Below, in pieces: positions 18,527 to 29,106 of a DNA stretch of 64,000 nt. The position numbers were made by a program, and so were the translations under genes. The notes beneath the pieces are model-generated. The model made no database searches. It was not told where the DNA came from and was given only the letters and a program-made list of their open reading frames with translations. Positions within the stretch are counted from its first letter, which is position 1. Every line of letters begins with the position of its first letter. Source of the DNA: Cerrena zonata (lineage: Eukaryota; Basidiomycota; Agaricomycetes; Polyporales; Cerrenaceae); NCBI GenBank assembly GCA_038087015.1, contig JASBNA010000023.1, positions 434,001 to 498,000 on the forward strand, given 5' to 3'.

Positions 18527-19990
18527 ATGGAGGAATTATCGCCAAAGGTAGCCAATTGGCTATATAATGTGATACAACCACAGTACTTACATAAACAATT
18601 GGTATACACCCATATATACCAGTTTCTTCAAGTTTTTTTAAACCATAAATCCAAATCTTCCAGATTCAAAATCAGAACTAATGTATTTACGTCCGGTAAC
18701 ACTGGACACAGTGAATTGTTGATTGAATTATTTGGATCGGTGAAATTGAACGATCTTGCGGTACCGATAAATATTTGGGTTCCGTTAAATTATCCGTTTG
18801 CTGACGCTGATAATAGGGTTAATGAAGTTAACGGGGTTCCAATTGTATTTATAACTCCCAATAAGGATAAAAATCACGTTTTAATACCCGGGAACCATGT
18901 AGATAGCCAGGGAAGATTCTACCATCCATACTTGTCGTCTTGGTTTTCCGAGTTTAATGATATAGCCAAATATAATCTAATTGAGTTGATTAATGTTTTA
19001 AAACAGACTTTTTCATTAGAACCTCCAATATCCATAGGCCAAGTTCCAGTGAAGCCAGCCAAGATCCCTTTAACCCAGGCCACCACCGGTCCCTTACGTC
19101 GGGACACAACTGGTCCTCCGGTACCAAGTAAGCCAGAGCCAAAAGAAACAATACCTGAAAAATATCAGAATCCTTTGCCTTTACCTCCAACCGAATACTC
19201 GACCCCAATCCAATCTCCACCACAACCGCAGCCAGTACAACAAGCACATACAATGCAGCCAGTACAACAAGCACATATAATGCAGCCAGTTCAACAAGCA
19301 CAACCAGTACAACCAGTACAACCAGTACAACAAGCACAAGCACAATCAGTACAACAAGCACAAGCACAATCAGTACAACAAGCACAATCAGTACAAGATT
19401 TGATGGATCAAAACGAAGACCTCAAGAGCCAAAGCATTCCTCGGGAAACCCTCAAACACCTTTCAAACCAGCTAAACCAACTCTTGGATCCCCAGAACCC
19501 TAGTGGAGTAAACACCCAACTTGCGTCAATCAATGAAAATTCAATCAAAATCAATACATTGTACGACCAACTATCCCACCACAATACCCAAGCAAAAGCA
19601 AATAGCGAGATCTTGAACGATCACTTGACCCATTTGAACGATCAAGTGACAAACTTGACCAATCTTAACCAACAACTCTTAACCCTTGACAATATCAATG
19701 CCAACACTCCTGATAAAATTACAACCGCAATAGACAGCTCAATCGACCTAGATAACCTTATCACCGCCGACCTGGCCTTGGTCCACCAACTCTACGATAC
19801 TGTGAGTGAAATAAAGGCAAACAAAGATACTGTCCACTTGATTGGAGGCACTTTTGGCTCCCACCACGAGCTTATCAATGATCTGAATGTCGACACTTGC
19901 ATTAAGTCAATTAGGTCTTTGGCCAGGGAAACGTTTTGGCTCGAGCTAGTGAAGGACGAAATCGCCTCCACCATGGGCTTATCCAAGTAG
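18527..19990 (+). CDS. STP22: ESCRT-I subunit Vps23 (Tsg101 homologue)
   Basis: A 487-aa protein starting at ATG 18527 (MEELSPKVANWLY); seven upstream codons open from TTG are not used. Residues ~1-145 form a UEV domain (FGSVKLNDLAVPINIWVPLNYPFADA, then HPYLSSWF). A Pro/Gln-rich linker (about 180-295) carries tandem QPVQQA/QSVQQAQA repeats. A predicted coiled coil (about 300-400) and the C-terminal steadiness box (IKSIRSLARETFWLELVKDEI) follow. This is the domain order of Vps23/Tsg101, which binds ubiquitinated cargo and sorts it into multivesicular bodies with Vps28 and Vps37. Confidence 0.9.
   Translation: MEELSPKVANWLYNVIQPQYLHKQLVYTHIYQFLQVFLNHKSKSSRFKIRTNVFTSGNTGHSELLIELFGSVKLNDLAVPINIWVPLNYPFADADNRVNEVNGVPIVFITPNKDKNHVLIPGNHVDSQGRFYHPYLSSWFSEFNDIAKYNLIELINVLKQTFSLEPPISIGQVPVKPAKIPLTQATTGPLRRDTTGPPVPSKPEPKETIPEKYQNPLPLPPTEYSTPIQSPPQPQPVQQAHTMQPVQQAHIMQPVQQAQPVQPVQPVQQAQAQSVQQAQAQSVQQAQSVQDLMDQNEDLKSQSIPRETLKHLSNQLNQLLDPQNPSGVNTQLASINENSIKINTLYDQLSHHNTQAKANSEILNDHLTHLNDQVTNLTNLNQQLLTLDNINANTPDKITTAIDSSIDLDNLITADLALVHQLYDTVSEIKANKDTVHLIGGTFGSHHELINDLNVDTCIKSIRSLARETFWLELVKDEIASTMGLSK
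19233..19398 (+). repeat. Gln-rich tandem repeat in the STP22 linker
   Basis: Short tandem units built on CCAGTACAACAAGCAC (QPVQQA) with variants giving HTM/HIM and AQAQS inserts, in frame inside STP22. The near-identical DNA units suggest recent slippage expansion. Confidence 0.85.
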
Positions 19991-20035
19991 TCCTCTACAG
20001 CTATCCTATACCATCTTTATAGTCATACACTCTAG

Positions 20036-20095
20036 TTATACTGTTATACTTTATACTTTATACTTTATACTGTTATACTGTTATACTTTATACTC
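20036..20095 (+). repeat. TATACTTTATACTGT short tandem repeat
   Basis: Alternating TATACTTTA and TATACTGTTA units after the STP22 stop, in the STP22-CBF5 spacer. It may overlap the STP22 3' end-processing region. The spacer otherwise holds A-runs at 20159-20168 and about 20191-20206, before CBF5. Confidence 0.75.
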
Positions 20096-20175
20096 TGTTA
20101 ATACACCCATACACCTCACCCTAAATAGGAAAGAGCCGCACAACAAAAATAAAAGTGAAAAAAAAAAACCTTCAT

Positions 20176-20181
20176 CTCATC
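20176..20181. promoter_or_regulatory. PAC-like GATGAG core upstream of CBF5
   Basis: CTCATC (GATGAG inverted) sits about 85 bp before CBF5 and is followed by an A-tract with GTTTTTC. Yeast ribosome-biogenesis genes commonly pair a PAC site (GCGATGAG) with an A/T-rich RRPE. The match here is only the six-base core, so this is tentative. Confidence 0.25.
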
Positions 20182-20261
20182 ACAATTTGTGAAAAAAAAA
20201 AAAAAAAGTTTTTCAATACCTTTTGATAGTAGATACAACAGTCAAACAAACATAATATAAG

Positions 20262-21719
20262 ATGTCTGACGAGTATATGATCAAGCCAGAAGCTGTTGCT
20301 CCATCCAAGGACACTTCTGAGTGGCCATTATTGTTGAAGAACTACGATAAGTTATTAGTTAGATCCGGACATTATACTCCAATTCCAGCAGGATGTTCTC
20401 CATTGAAAAGAGATATCAAATCTTATATTTCATCAGGGGTTATTAATTTAGATAAACCATCCAATCCATCATCGCACGAAGTTGTTGCTTGGATTAAAAG
20501 AATTTTAAGAAGTGAAAAAACTGGTCATTCAGGTACTTTGGATCCAAAAGTTACCGGATGTTTAATTGTTTGTATTGACCGTGCTACTAGATTGGTTAAA
20601 TCCCAACAAGGTGCCGGTAAAGAGTATGTTTGTATCGTTAGATTACATGATGAATTAAAAGATGCTAAAGATATGGGTAGATCCTTAGAAAACTTAACCG
20701 GTGCTCTTTTCCAAAGACCACCATTGATTTCTGCTGTTAAAAGACAATTAAGAGTTCGTACTATTTACGATTCTAATTTGATCGAATTCGATAACAAAAG
20801 AGGTTTAGGTGTTTTCTGGGCTTCTTGTGAAGCTGGTACTTATATGAGAACTTTATGTGTCCATTTAGGTATGTTATTGGGTGTTGGTGGTCATATGCAA
20901 GAATTACGTCGTGTTCGTTCTGGTGCTCTTGGTGAAAACGATAACTTGGTCACTTTACATGATGTTTTAGATGCTCAATACGTTTATGATAATAAAAGAG
21001 ATGAATCTTACTTAAGAAGAATCATTCAACCTTTAGAAACTTTATTAGTTGGTTATAAAAGAGTTGTTGTTAAGGATTCTGCCGTCAACTCTGTTTGTTA
21101 CGGGGCTAAATTAATGATTCCTGGTTTATTACGTTACGAAGAAGGTATTGAATTATACGATGAAGTTGTTTTGATCACTACTAAAGGTGAAGCTATCGCT
21201 ATTGGTATTGCTCAAATGACTACTGTTGATTTACAAACTTGTGATCACGGTATTGTTGCTAAAGTTAAAAGATGTATCATGGAACGTGATACTTACCCAA
21301 GAAGATGGGGATTAGGTCCAGTTGCTCAAAAGAAAAAACAATTAAAAGCTGATGGTAAATTAGATAAATTTGGTAGAGCTAATGAAAAAACTCCTGATAG
21401 TTGGAAATCTGAATATAAAGACCACGACGAAACTCCTGCTCCTCCTGTTCCTGAAAGCAAATTGGCTGCTCCTGAAATTCAAACTCCAAAGAAAAAATTA
21501 GTTGAAGAAGTTGAAGAAACTACCACCATTGAAACTTCCGAAGATAAGGATGATGAAAAGAAAGAAAAGAAGGAAAAGAAGGAAAAGAAAGAAAAGAAAG
21601 ATAAAAAGGAAAAGAAAGAAAAGAAAGAAAAGAAAGAAAAGAAAGAAAAGAAAGATAAAAAACGTAAAGCTGATGATGATGAAGATAAATCTGAAAAGAA
21701 AAAGAAATCTAAGAAATAA
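20262..21719 (+). CDS. CBF5: Cbf5, H/ACA snoRNP pseudouridine synthase (dyskerin)
   Basis: A 485-aa protein starting at ATG 20262. The DKC1-type N-terminal extension leads into [22 protein letters not shown], the TruB-type catalytic motif [16 protein letters not shown] (catalytic Asp94), [10 protein letters not shown], and [22 protein letters not shown] domain follows (about 265-345; [19 protein letters not shown]). The tail (about 400-485) is a long lysine/glutamate repeat (KKEKKEKK type), as in yeast Cbf5. The enzyme makes rRNA and snRNA pseudouridines guided by H/ACA snoRNAs with Nop10, Nhp2 and Gar1, in the nucleolus. The repeat DNA (AAGAAAGAAAAG) is prone to slippage. Confidence 0.97.
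   Translation: MSDEYMIKPEAVAPSKDTSEWPLLLKNYDKLLVRSGHYTPIPAGCSPLKRDIKSYISSGVINLDKPSNPSSHEVVAWIKRILRSEKTGHSGTLDPKVTGCLIVCIDRATRLVKSQQGAGKEYVCIVRLHDELKDAKDMGRSLENLTGALFQRPPLISAVKRQLRVRTIYDSNLIEFDNKRGLGVFWASCEAGTYMRTLCVHLGMLLGVGGHMQELRRVRSGALGENDNLVTLHDVLDAQYVYDNKRDESYLRRIIQPLETLLVGYKRVVVKDSAVNSVCYGAKLMIPGLLRYEEGIELYDEVVLITTKGEAIAIGIAQMTTVDLQTCDHGIVAKVKRCIMERDTYPRRWGLGPVAQKKKQLKADGKLDKFGRANEKTPDSWKSEYKDHDETPAPPVPESKLAAPEIQTPKKKLVEEVEETTTIETSEDKDDEKKEKKEKKEKKEKKDKKEKKEKKEKKEKKEKKDKKRKADDDEDKSEKKKKSKK
21550..21665 (+). repeat. Lys/Glu-coding purine repeat in CBF5
   Basis: Imperfect AAGAAAGAAAAG-type repeat on the + strand encoding the KKE/KKD tail. It creates long open frames on the other five frames, which I treat as artefacts. 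Confidence 0.85.
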
Positions 21720-22004
21720 TTCATTTGATTTCTTTAATTCATCATTCACAGTATTAAATAGATGTTTACCACATCTTATAAAGCATAAGTTTTCAATCTC
21801 ACGGCTATTAGCATGACCTCCCCTTTTATTCATTTTCTTCTTGAAAGATACTTATCGTCATTTTAAATCATTACCCGCTTGACTCTATGATGAAGTGACA
21901 TTTCATTTATAAAAACCATTTTTTTTACTCTCTAAATATTTCTGTATATCTACTTCATTATAATATAAAATTAACTGATAAAAATCATTATGTATATTCT
22001 AAAT

Positions 22005-24503
22005 CTATAAAATATTTGCCAATAAGAACTTTTGTCTTACTTTTTCATTCAAGACTTGAATTTCTAAATCATTCATTTTCACTTGATCCAAGTTATCCGA
22101 ACGCATGTTTTTAGCTCGAAGCTCTCTTAATATCATTAATTTCACAATTTGATCATTATCATTATTTTGAAATACATGGGCGTTGAATTGATTGAAGTAT
22201 TTCTCTCTTTCATTAACATTCAACGAAGACAAGTATATTACAAATAGAGATAATGATTTAATAAATGTCATACCTTGGGGAATTTGAGTCGATTTTAATA
22301 ATGTAATCAACGAATTATTTAATGAATCATTTATAATTTTTTCACTCATATTCGAAAAGCCATTATTCATGAGTATTGCAAGAATCGTTTGGTACGTAAG
22401 TAGCAATGCATGGTTTGAGTTTGTGAAATTCATAGTAAAACTATTTGAAGTGAGTTTTCCTTCATTATTGAAAGCTTTGGTTAAATCAAAGTACAACTTG
22501 GTAATGAAAGTATGACATTTACTAATAGAATCATTATTATTTTGCGATTCCAACGATAACTTATTTAATTCAAAACTTGAAATCATCAATAAATGCAAAT
22601 TGGAAAAAATGTACAACTCATTAAATTCATTCTTAGGCTCAACAGTTCCACCACCAATGCCAAGTGATAGTTGTAATGAGGTTATTAAAGAATTTTGCGG
22701 CGTAATTGGAACATTCAGTGCAGAAGAAGTCAATAGTTTGACTTTGAAAAAATAATATTTTGCAGCTTTGATATCACCTACATATTGACAATGAATAGCA
22801 TGCAAATGGAGTATCTTAGGAATCAAGAGCTTATAATAACAAAGTTCCTCATTTGTGAAACCGTCATTGTTATAGTTGGTGATAAATTCATCTAATTCAG
22901 TAATATTATCCAATTCATTATTCGTAAGTTTAAGCCAAACTTGATAGTAATTAATTAAAAAGCGAGTATAATTTAATCTGATAATCTTGTTTGTTAATTG
23001 ATAAATAGGAAAGTTTCTTTTGCTTTCTTTGATATTAGTCAACTCTTTCAATTGATTGGTAATAATATCTAAACATGCCTTGAAAATTCTAGTAGCTTTT
23101 TTGTAATTAAGCGACATATCGTTTAGGAAATGTAAACCGGTTAAAAAATACACCATTATAACAAATTCATCAGAGTTTAGCCATAAAATCTGGTAAGGGA
23201 CATTTACACCATTTGAACTATTTTCAATTTTGAAGTAGCCGTTTTCATTCCACTTATTCCAAGAGTTTTGTCGTTGTTCATTGATGAAATCAGACAATTC
23301 TTTCAGAAGTCTTTTACTCTCTTGGATGTTATTGATTTGGATAAAATATTGAAAAGAAAGTAATTTATGCATGGCAACAAGTTGGGGAGCGTAACTAGAA
23401 TCTTTAAATTCTATTTGATCTAAACAGCTTTTAGCAAAATGAGGAGAGCCTCGATATAGATGAAGATTAGTTTCAAATAATAAACATATAATTTTTGTAA
23501 GATTAGACAAGGCTGGATCTCTTCCCAATGTTTGAAGAACAATTAAACCAGTAGTACAATCAGAAACCAATAAGTTATTGACTTTCATTAAAGTGAATAA
23601 ATGTGAAAATTCCAAAAGATTTTGTTGTTTATAGCTTTGAATACGATCATTTAAGTAATTTATTAAAAGTCTTGAATTTGACTTCACCAAGATTTGACCA
23701 GCTAAGAACTCACTTATGAATTTGATACCTATTAATGAGTTTCTTGAGCTTACAGATATAGCTTTATTGATGTAATCGTCTGCCCGATTTATGTTTTCAG
23801 TTTCATGTAGATACAATTTTGCCAACTTGTAGTATACAATCAGTTCTAGGTATGGATTTAAGCATTGGTTATACTGCTTAATAATTATAAGTAATGCTTT
23901 AATAGACAACTTAATCATTTTAAAGTACATTTTGGTACCTGTTATATCATTCGACAGAAGCACTAGCTTATGAGCTTTCCCAAGGAAATAGTTATGAGTG
24001 AGTAGTAAATTTGAAATTGTGAAATCAATATTATCATTTGAATCCGCTAAACGCTTGATTTCGATATGGAAATCCAGCTCCATTTCGTCATTATGAAGGT
24101 CGATTTTGTCATTGTGACATACCTGAGAAGAGGCCAGTTGGGTTCTTAGAAGTTTTGATGATACTTGTGGATTCTGGAATTGATCTGAGCTGGGTTGATA
24201 CGTTTGTTGAGGAAGTCCGTCGAGTTGCTGTGATGATTCATATGTCATTGGATATTGGGACTGGGATGGGACACTGTTCCCACTTTTACTTCCTGGGAAA
24301 GGTGATGGAGCCGGCGATGGATTTTGCTGATTCATATTGATATGATAATTTGGTGGGTAAATGGACTCAGGAGGTATAGCACTATGGTAAGCAATTCCTT
24401 GGCTCGCTTGACTATCTATAGAGATAGGATCTGTTTCCAATGATCCTCTTGAGTCATTAGGTTTTGGGTGTTCGAACTGATACTGGTGATGTCCTTTAGT
24501 CAT
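22005..24503 (-). CDS. SCC4: Probable cohesin loader subunit Scc4/Mau2
   Basis: An 832-aa protein starting at ATG 24501-24503 (MTKGHHQYQFEHPKP). The 30 codons open further upstream begin with TTG. The first ~110 residues are disordered and rich in Ser, Pro and Gln. The rest is almost wholly alpha-helical with TPR-like helix pairs, for example ELIVYYKLAKLYLHETENINRADDYINKAISVSS and HAIHCQYVGDIKAAKYYFFKV. The arrangement and the block NLTKIICLLFETNLHLYRG fit the Scc4/Mau2 family, which wraps the Scc2 N-terminus and loads cohesin on chromosomes. It is longer than S. cerevisiae Scc4 (624 aa). Another helical-repeat protein is possible; family identity is from pattern memory, not alignment. Confidence 0.55.
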   Translation of the reverse strand: MTKGHHQYQFEHPKPNDSRGSLETDPISIDSQASQGIAYHSAIPPESIYPPNYHINMNQQNPSPAPSPFPGSKSGNSVPSQSQYPMTYESSQQLDGLPQQTYQPSSDQFQNPQVSSKLLRTQLASSQVCHNDKIDLHNDEMELDFHIEIKRLADSNDNIDFTISNLLLTHNYFLGKAHKLVLLSNDITGTKMYFKMIKLSIKALLIIIKQYNQCLNPYLELIVYYKLAKLYLHETENINRADDYINKAISVSSRNSLIGIKFISEFLAGQILVKSNSRLLINYLNDRIQSYKQQNLLEFSHLFTLMKVNNLLVSDCTTGLIVLQTLGRDPALSNLTKIICLLFETNLHLYRGSPHFAKSCLDQIEFKDSSYAPQLVAMHKLLSFQYFIQINNIQESKRLLKELSDFINEQRQNSWNKWNENGYFKIENSSNGVNVPYQILWLNSDEFVIMVYFLTGLHFLNDMSLNYKKATRIFKACLDIITNQLKELTNIKESKRNFPIYQLTNKIIRLNYTRFLINYYQVWLKLTNNELDNITELDEFITNYNNDGFTNEELCYYKLLIPKILHLHAIHCQYVGDIKAAKYYFFKVKLLTSSALNVPITPQNSLITSLQLSLGIGGGTVEPKNEFNELYIFSNLHLLMISSFELNKLSLESQNNNDSISKCHTFITKLYFDLTKAFNNEGKLTSNSFTMNFTNSNHALLLTYQTILAILMNNGFSNMSEKIINDSLNNSLITLLKSTQIPQGMTFIKSLSLFVIYLSSLNVNEREKYFNQFNAHVFQNNDNDQIVKLMILRELRAKNMRSDNLDQVKMNDLEIQVLNEKVRQKFLLANIL

Positions 24504-24922
24504 GACGCGTCTGTACAAGGCCAGTGATAGAGCTTTAAAGCTGAAAAAAGTAAAGCCGAAACAAGCGTATTGGCCAAATATAAAGAGGACCAAGCAATCA
24601 GAAGAGTTTCGACGAAAAGAATGACTGGGATACTTTAATTTGAAACCTGGACCTTGTTCGTTTTTAAGATCAAGTAGTCAAAAATTTTTTTTCACGCATT
24701 ATATATAAACAGCACTTTATACATATACAAAAGACATATTACACAGACAATTACACGTAGAGGTATCTTATTAGAAATACAAAATACAAACAAGGAGAGT
24801 AAAGAAGCTAAGTTCAAAGTGAAGAGAATCAAAGAAGTAATACAAGAAGAAGAAGTAAATGACGAGCCCATAATTATAAAAAGGTTATCCTGTGAGGCAA
24901 ACAGAAAAGAGGAAAATTGAAA
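24504..24922. other. Promoter of the SCC4-like gene
   Basis: No gene. It contains TATATATAAA (about 24698-24708) and an A-rich purine tract after it. The stop of the downstream coiled-coil gene is at 24923. Confidence 0.4.
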
Positions 24923-26680
24923 CTAAGCACCATTTTGTAATTTAGCCAATTGTTCTTGTAATTGTCTTCTTTTGAGTTTTTCTTCACTTAATTCTAATTC
25001 ATATTGATCTTGAATATCACCCACAATTTTTTTGAATTCTTTTCTTAAAATTCCGTTACTCATGGAACTTCCTTGAACTGAGGTTGGCCTAGTGGTCGAC
25101 ATGGCACTACTGAGAGATTGTAATTCACTCATTTCATCATCATGAGAAGGAGGTTCCAAAGTATCATTTTCAAGTAATAAAGAAGATTGCATTGGGGGAG
25201 GAGAATTGATATTACCATGACTAGAACTTGGTGATAAGTTATTATGACGAGGACTTGAAGAGAAAATTTGGGAGTTGTTTCTAGGATGACCCAACTTATC
25301 AATTTTCAATAAGTTTAATTCTTTACGTAAACGACTAATTTCTTTATCTTTTGAATTGATATTATCATAATCATTGTTCCAATTAGTGGTGGCAGAAGAG
25401 AAACTATCATTAGTTGAAAGAATACTTCCTGAAACGTCAGGATTAGATTGATGAGATTTCAATTCTTTTTCCAAAGTACTAATTTTTTTACGATATTCTT
25501 GAATTAATTTAGAAGAATTATCTTTTGAAATTTCATATTCTTTCATGAGGTAATGATGACTAAATCTTAAGTCGGTCAAGGCTGTTTTATATTCTTGCAT
25601 GACTTTATCATTGGAAGAATTATAAGATTTATAAGGGGATGCAGAAAGGAAAGATGCATCTTGAATTGAGTTTGACACTGAGTTACCACGATCATGAGAT
25701 TGTCCACGAGTAGGAGTTTCTGGTTCTAAATCAATACCGGGGAAATTTTTACCATTTGACAATATGGTATCAATACAGCTTTGAGCCCAATTAATTTTCA
25801 ATTCACTAATACTTGAGGAGGTTGAAGATGATGATGGAGGGGAAGGTAAAGTGACATTGCGCTGAGCAGCTATCGCAGCGATATGAGAGAATAAATTTTC
25901 AAATAAGTTATTACTATATTGAACATCCGAGTTCAATTCGGATGACATCGGGGTATCGGAAGAGATGGCTTGGATTTGGTTAGATGCACCAGTGGTGGAT
26001 AAATGAACATCTTCAACGTAACCCAAGACCAAACAAGCCAAGTTATGGTTATTTAAACGATTTGTTAAGTAATCAACTTCTTGATTAATTGAAAGTAATT
26101 GACTTTGCAAAGCTTGATTTGATTTCAAAATCTTTATTAATAAGCTTGAATCCAAATCAATTTGATTTTGATTTGAAATAATATTATCAGTGAATTGATT
26201 AGAGATAAGAATACGAGAATTAAGATAATTTTGCAATTCTTTTTTATCAGAAATCAATTTTTTCAAGTTATTTAAGTTTGAAAGCGATAATATCGAGTCC
26301 TTATTAATCTTCGAGGTGTCAAATACCGAGTTTTCAATCAAAATCTTTAAATTCAAGTAGTTTGGGTGGTGATTTGGCTGAGGAGTCGAAGTAGATTCAT
26401 TGGAATCCGACGAAGTAGGGGTTGAAGATAGCGAGGGAATCTCGGTGACAGATGTCTGTAAGTGGTTATTGAAAGACCCTTGCAAAAAATTAGAGTTCAA
26501 TAAGTTTAAATTGGGCAAATCTTGAAAATTATTCTTCAAATCAGAAATTTTATTACGATATTCATCTTGCAATTGAAATTTGAGCAAGTCCGGAGTGGTG
26601 TTATTCAAGTTGTATGCTGCATCGCTCTGATGAGTTACTTGGAAAGGTGAATTTTTCATAAATGAATCAGCATCAATCAT
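24923..26680 (-). CDS. Coiled-coil protein with a Uds1-like region
   Basis: A 585-aa protein starting at ATG (MIDADSFMKNSPF). Residues ~115-220 form a helical block (LSNLNNLKKLISDKKELQ through EVDYLTNRLNNHNLACLVLGY). This resembles the fungal Uds1 domain ('up-regulated during septation'), including the final helix with N/H then VL. Two more predicted coiled coils follow (about 375-415 and 445-465), and a C-terminal one (FKKIVGDIQDQYELELSEEKLKRRQLQEQL). Spacers are Ser/Asn/Pro-rich and disordered. No membrane segment or enzyme motif is seen. A role at the septum, polarity site or spindle pole would be usual for such proteins, but the function is not shown here. Confidence 0.7.
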   Translation of the reverse strand: MIDADSFMKNSPFQVTHQSDAAYNLNNTTPDLLKFQLQDEYRNKISDLKNNFQDLPNLNLLNSNFLQGSFNNHLQTSVTEIPSLSSTPTSSDSNESTSTPQPNHHPNYLNLKILIENSVFDTSKINKDSILSLSNLNNLKKLISDKKELQNYLNSRILISNQFTDNIISNQNQIDLDSSLLIKILKSNQALQSQLLSINQEVDYLTNRLNNHNLACLVLGYVEDVHLSTTGASNQIQAISSDTPMSSELNSDVQYSNNLFENLFSHIAAIAAQRNVTLPSPPSSSSTSSSISELKINWAQSCIDTILSNGKNFPGIDLEPETPTRGQSHDRGNSVSNSIQDASFLSASPYKSYNSSNDKVMQEYKTALTDLRFSHHYLMKEYEISKDNSSKLIQEYRKKISTLEKELKSHQSNPDVSGSILSTNDSFSSATTNWNNDYDNINSKDKEISRLRKELNLLKIDKLGHPRNNSQIFSSSPRHNNLSPSSSHGNINSPPPMQSSLLLENDTLEPPSHDDEMSELQSLSSAMSTTRPTSVQGSSMSNGILRKEFKKIVGDIQDQYELELSEEKLKRRQLQEQLAKLQNGA

Positions 26681-27256
26681 TGGAAGATCTTAAAAAAAAT
26701 AAAAGATAAAATAAAAGATAAAAGGTAAAAGAAAACGATAAAAAGACAAAGACAAAAACAAGAATAGCGCTGTGGAAAAAGCCTCTTCGAAATCAATTCA
26801 ATCTATAGTCTATCAATCAAAGTAAAAGGCTTAAGTACAACAGATTTGTAATTAGACGACGAGTCAAAGGAAACCTGGAATAGCGAAAAAACAAGCTGGA
26901 ATGAAACAAAAAAAAAGATAGCAAACCGTTAATTGAATATAGCGAGTGAATACCGGCAGCAGAAACAGCAAGACTTGGATCTAAGTATCGTAGGCTCGTT
27001 GGTTAAAGAAGAAGAAGTAGCAAATCTAATGATAAATCTTAAAATTTGATGTGTTTTTAACAAAAGCGTGAATTTTCCCTAAAAAAAAGTCTAGATTTTT
27101 TTGTTAAAAAAAAAAAACAATAAAAAAATTAGACGCGCTGGTCTGAAATTTGGTGTTTGGGTGTTTGATGAAAGATAAAGGTACGGGTGTTTGATGATGC
27201 AAAAAGGTACGGAGGTGAAAAGTTGGTCAAAACAACCATTGCAATGATAAGAAGCC
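26681..27256. other. Divergent promoter, Uds1-like gene/APN2
   Basis: No gene. A-rich repeats of AAAAGATAAAA type lie at 26695-26755 next to the minus-strand gene. An A12-type run lies near 27106-27117. Two copies of GGTACGG..GTGTTTGATGA-type sequence occur at 27160-27215, close to APN2. Confidence 0.4.
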
Positions 27257-28831
27257 ATGGAAGCAACAGATGGGGTCCCGGACAAGCTGGCGGGAGATAC
27301 TGTGCGGTACGTGTCGTTCAATGTCAACGGAGCGAACACTGTGTTGAATTACAAGCCGTTTAATAAGTGCAAAGACTGGAATGAAGCATTGTTGAAAGTA
27401 TTGAAAGCCGATATCATATCATTGCAGGAGCTAAAGCTAACGCCTAGTAACTTGGAAGGAAGCAGATTGGCGCATCTTGAGGAGTACCGGTCGTTCATTT
27501 CGCTTCCCGACTCGAAGAAGGGGTACAGTGGGGTGGGATTGTTTATACGAAAGCCACAGAAGGAAGAGTCTATCCAGGTGCAGCGAAGTCTCGAGGTTGT
27601 GAAGGCAGAAATTGGGATAACGGGGCATCTTATACATCCTGGTTCCAAAGTGAAGTATATTGAGATGGGAGACGATGAGAAAATTGGTGGGTACGATGAG
27701 GAAATGGATGCAAAAATGGCAGTTTCGTTGATTGACCATCAAGGAAGATGCGTTGTAGTTGAGTTGGGTGATAATACGGTAGTTTTTTCAGTTTATTGTC
27801 CGGCCAATTCCAATTTGTCAACCGAAGGCGATGAGCAGCGATGGTTGTTTTTGAATCAGCTCTTCAAACGGAGTCATAATTTACATAAGATGGGTAAAAA
27901 AATTATAATAATGGGAGATTTGAATGTTTGTTTAAGTTTGATTGATCATGCAGAACACTTGAGCCAGTTTGTTAAACTGCAAAAGGCTAGAGTGGAGGAC
28001 GATTTTGAAAGTAAATACCTGAATGAATGCCTTGAATTCATTGAACAGAGCAGATTTAGAAAGTTATTCAATAATTATGTGATCAGAGAGGGTAATGAAA
28101 CAGAATTCTTATATGATACTACTCGAGTGGTTCAAAAGCAACGAAGGAACATGTATACTGTTTGGAATACATTGACCAATGCCCGTCAATCCAATTATGG
28201 ATCAAGAATTGATTTTATTCTAGCCAGTGATTCAACAATGGTGGAGAATATCAAAGACTCCAATATTTTACCTGGTGTATATGGGTCTGATCATTGTCCG
28301 ATATACACTGACTTTGATGTTTCGAATGTCCAGGGTATTGACCAAGTCCGATCTAAATCAAGTTGCTTGGAGGCCAAAAACTATTATAAGTTAGGGAGTA
28401 AAGTCGATATACTGACCTTGTTCAGATCGTATAAACCACAAAGGAAACAAGAAACTGGAACCAAACGCAAGGCTTCCATCCAGTATGAGTCAAGAAAGAA
28501 GAAACCCCCACAACCATCAATAGCTGCATTTTTCAGCAAAAGAACTCAACAACAAGACGAAGAAGAAGAAGAAGAAGAAGAAGAAGAAATAAATCAAGAT
28601 GAGTTGAATCGGCTTATTGAAAATAGTGAAAAACGAAGTAACTTTATTTCGTCATTAGCGACCGTTTATGGGGATGCACCTAAGTGTGATCATGATAAGC
28701 CCTGTAATTTAAGAACGTCGTTAAACGCTAAAACCAAGGGTAAGAAATATTGGTGTTGTTCATTAACAAATGTTGAAGCCATTAATAATAATGATAATAG
28801 ATGTAATTACTTTCAATGGTTGAATAAATAA
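27257..28831 (+). CDS. APN2: AP endonuclease 2 (exonuclease III family)
   Basis: A 524-aa protein starting at ATG 27257. The exonuclease-III fold is marked by RYVSFNVNGANTVL (catalytic Asn), IISLQELKL (metal Glu), IIIMGDLNVCLSLIDHAEH (Asp/Asn) and GVYGSDHCPIYTDF (Asp-His pair). A PCNA-binding PIP-like box, QPSIAAFF, is near residue 415, followed by a poly-Glu run. The C-terminus is a GRF-type zinc finger (CDHDKPCNLRTS and YWCCS..C). This domain order is diagnostic for Apn2. It cleaves abasic sites and clears blocked 3' ends in base-excision repair in the nucleus. It converges on SPT15. Confidence 0.93.
   Translation: MEATDGVPDKLAGDTVRYVSFNVNGANTVLNYKPFNKCKDWNEALLKVLKADIISLQELKLTPSNLEGSRLAHLEEYRSFISLPDSKKGYSGVGLFIRKPQKEESIQVQRSLEVVKAEIGITGHLIHPGSKVKYIEMGDDEKIGGYDEEMDAKMAVSLIDHQGRCVVVELGDNTVVFSVYCPANSNLSTEGDEQRWLFLNQLFKRSHNLHKMGKKIIIMGDLNVCLSLIDHAEHLSQFVKLQKARVEDDFESKYLNECLEFIEQSRFRKLFNNYVIREGNETEFLYDTTRVVQKQRRNMYTVWNTLTNARQSNYGSRIDFILASDSTMVENIKDSNILPGVYGSDHCPIYTDFDVSNVQGIDQVRSKSSCLEAKNYYKLGSKVDILTLFRSYKPQRKQETGTKRKASIQYESRKKKPPQPSIAAFFSKRTQQQDEEEEEEEEEEINQDELNRLIENSEKRSNFISSLATVYGDAPKCDHDKPCNLRTSLNAKTKGKKYWCCSLTNVEAINNNDNRCNYFQWLNK
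28556..28590 (+). repeat. GAA microsatellite in APN2
   Basis: In-frame GAA/GAC repeat encoding the poly-Glu stretch between the PIP-like box and the GRF finger. Confidence 0.85.
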
Positions 28832-29106
28832 TACAAATAGAAGTAACAATATAAAAGTACAATTATTAATAATATACAATTTATTAAATCTATAAATGAT
28901 TTAAGGCGAATAATTCTTTTTTTTGGTTTTTATAGTAGATATTCTTTTTTTATATTTTTTTCTGTTTTTCAAAGTTGTTTAAGTCGTTACAAATAAAGAT
29001 GACATAAAGGGGAAAATAATAGGATAAATACACTTGAATAGAATTTTGAAATGAAGGATTAAGGAAATGCAAATGGGGGTGAGTACGGGAACAGGACTAA
29101 AATACA

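Noticed and set aside
21479..21833. Phe/Ser-rich and Lys-rich frames over the CBF5 tail
   Set aside because: Translations of the purine repeat in other frames.
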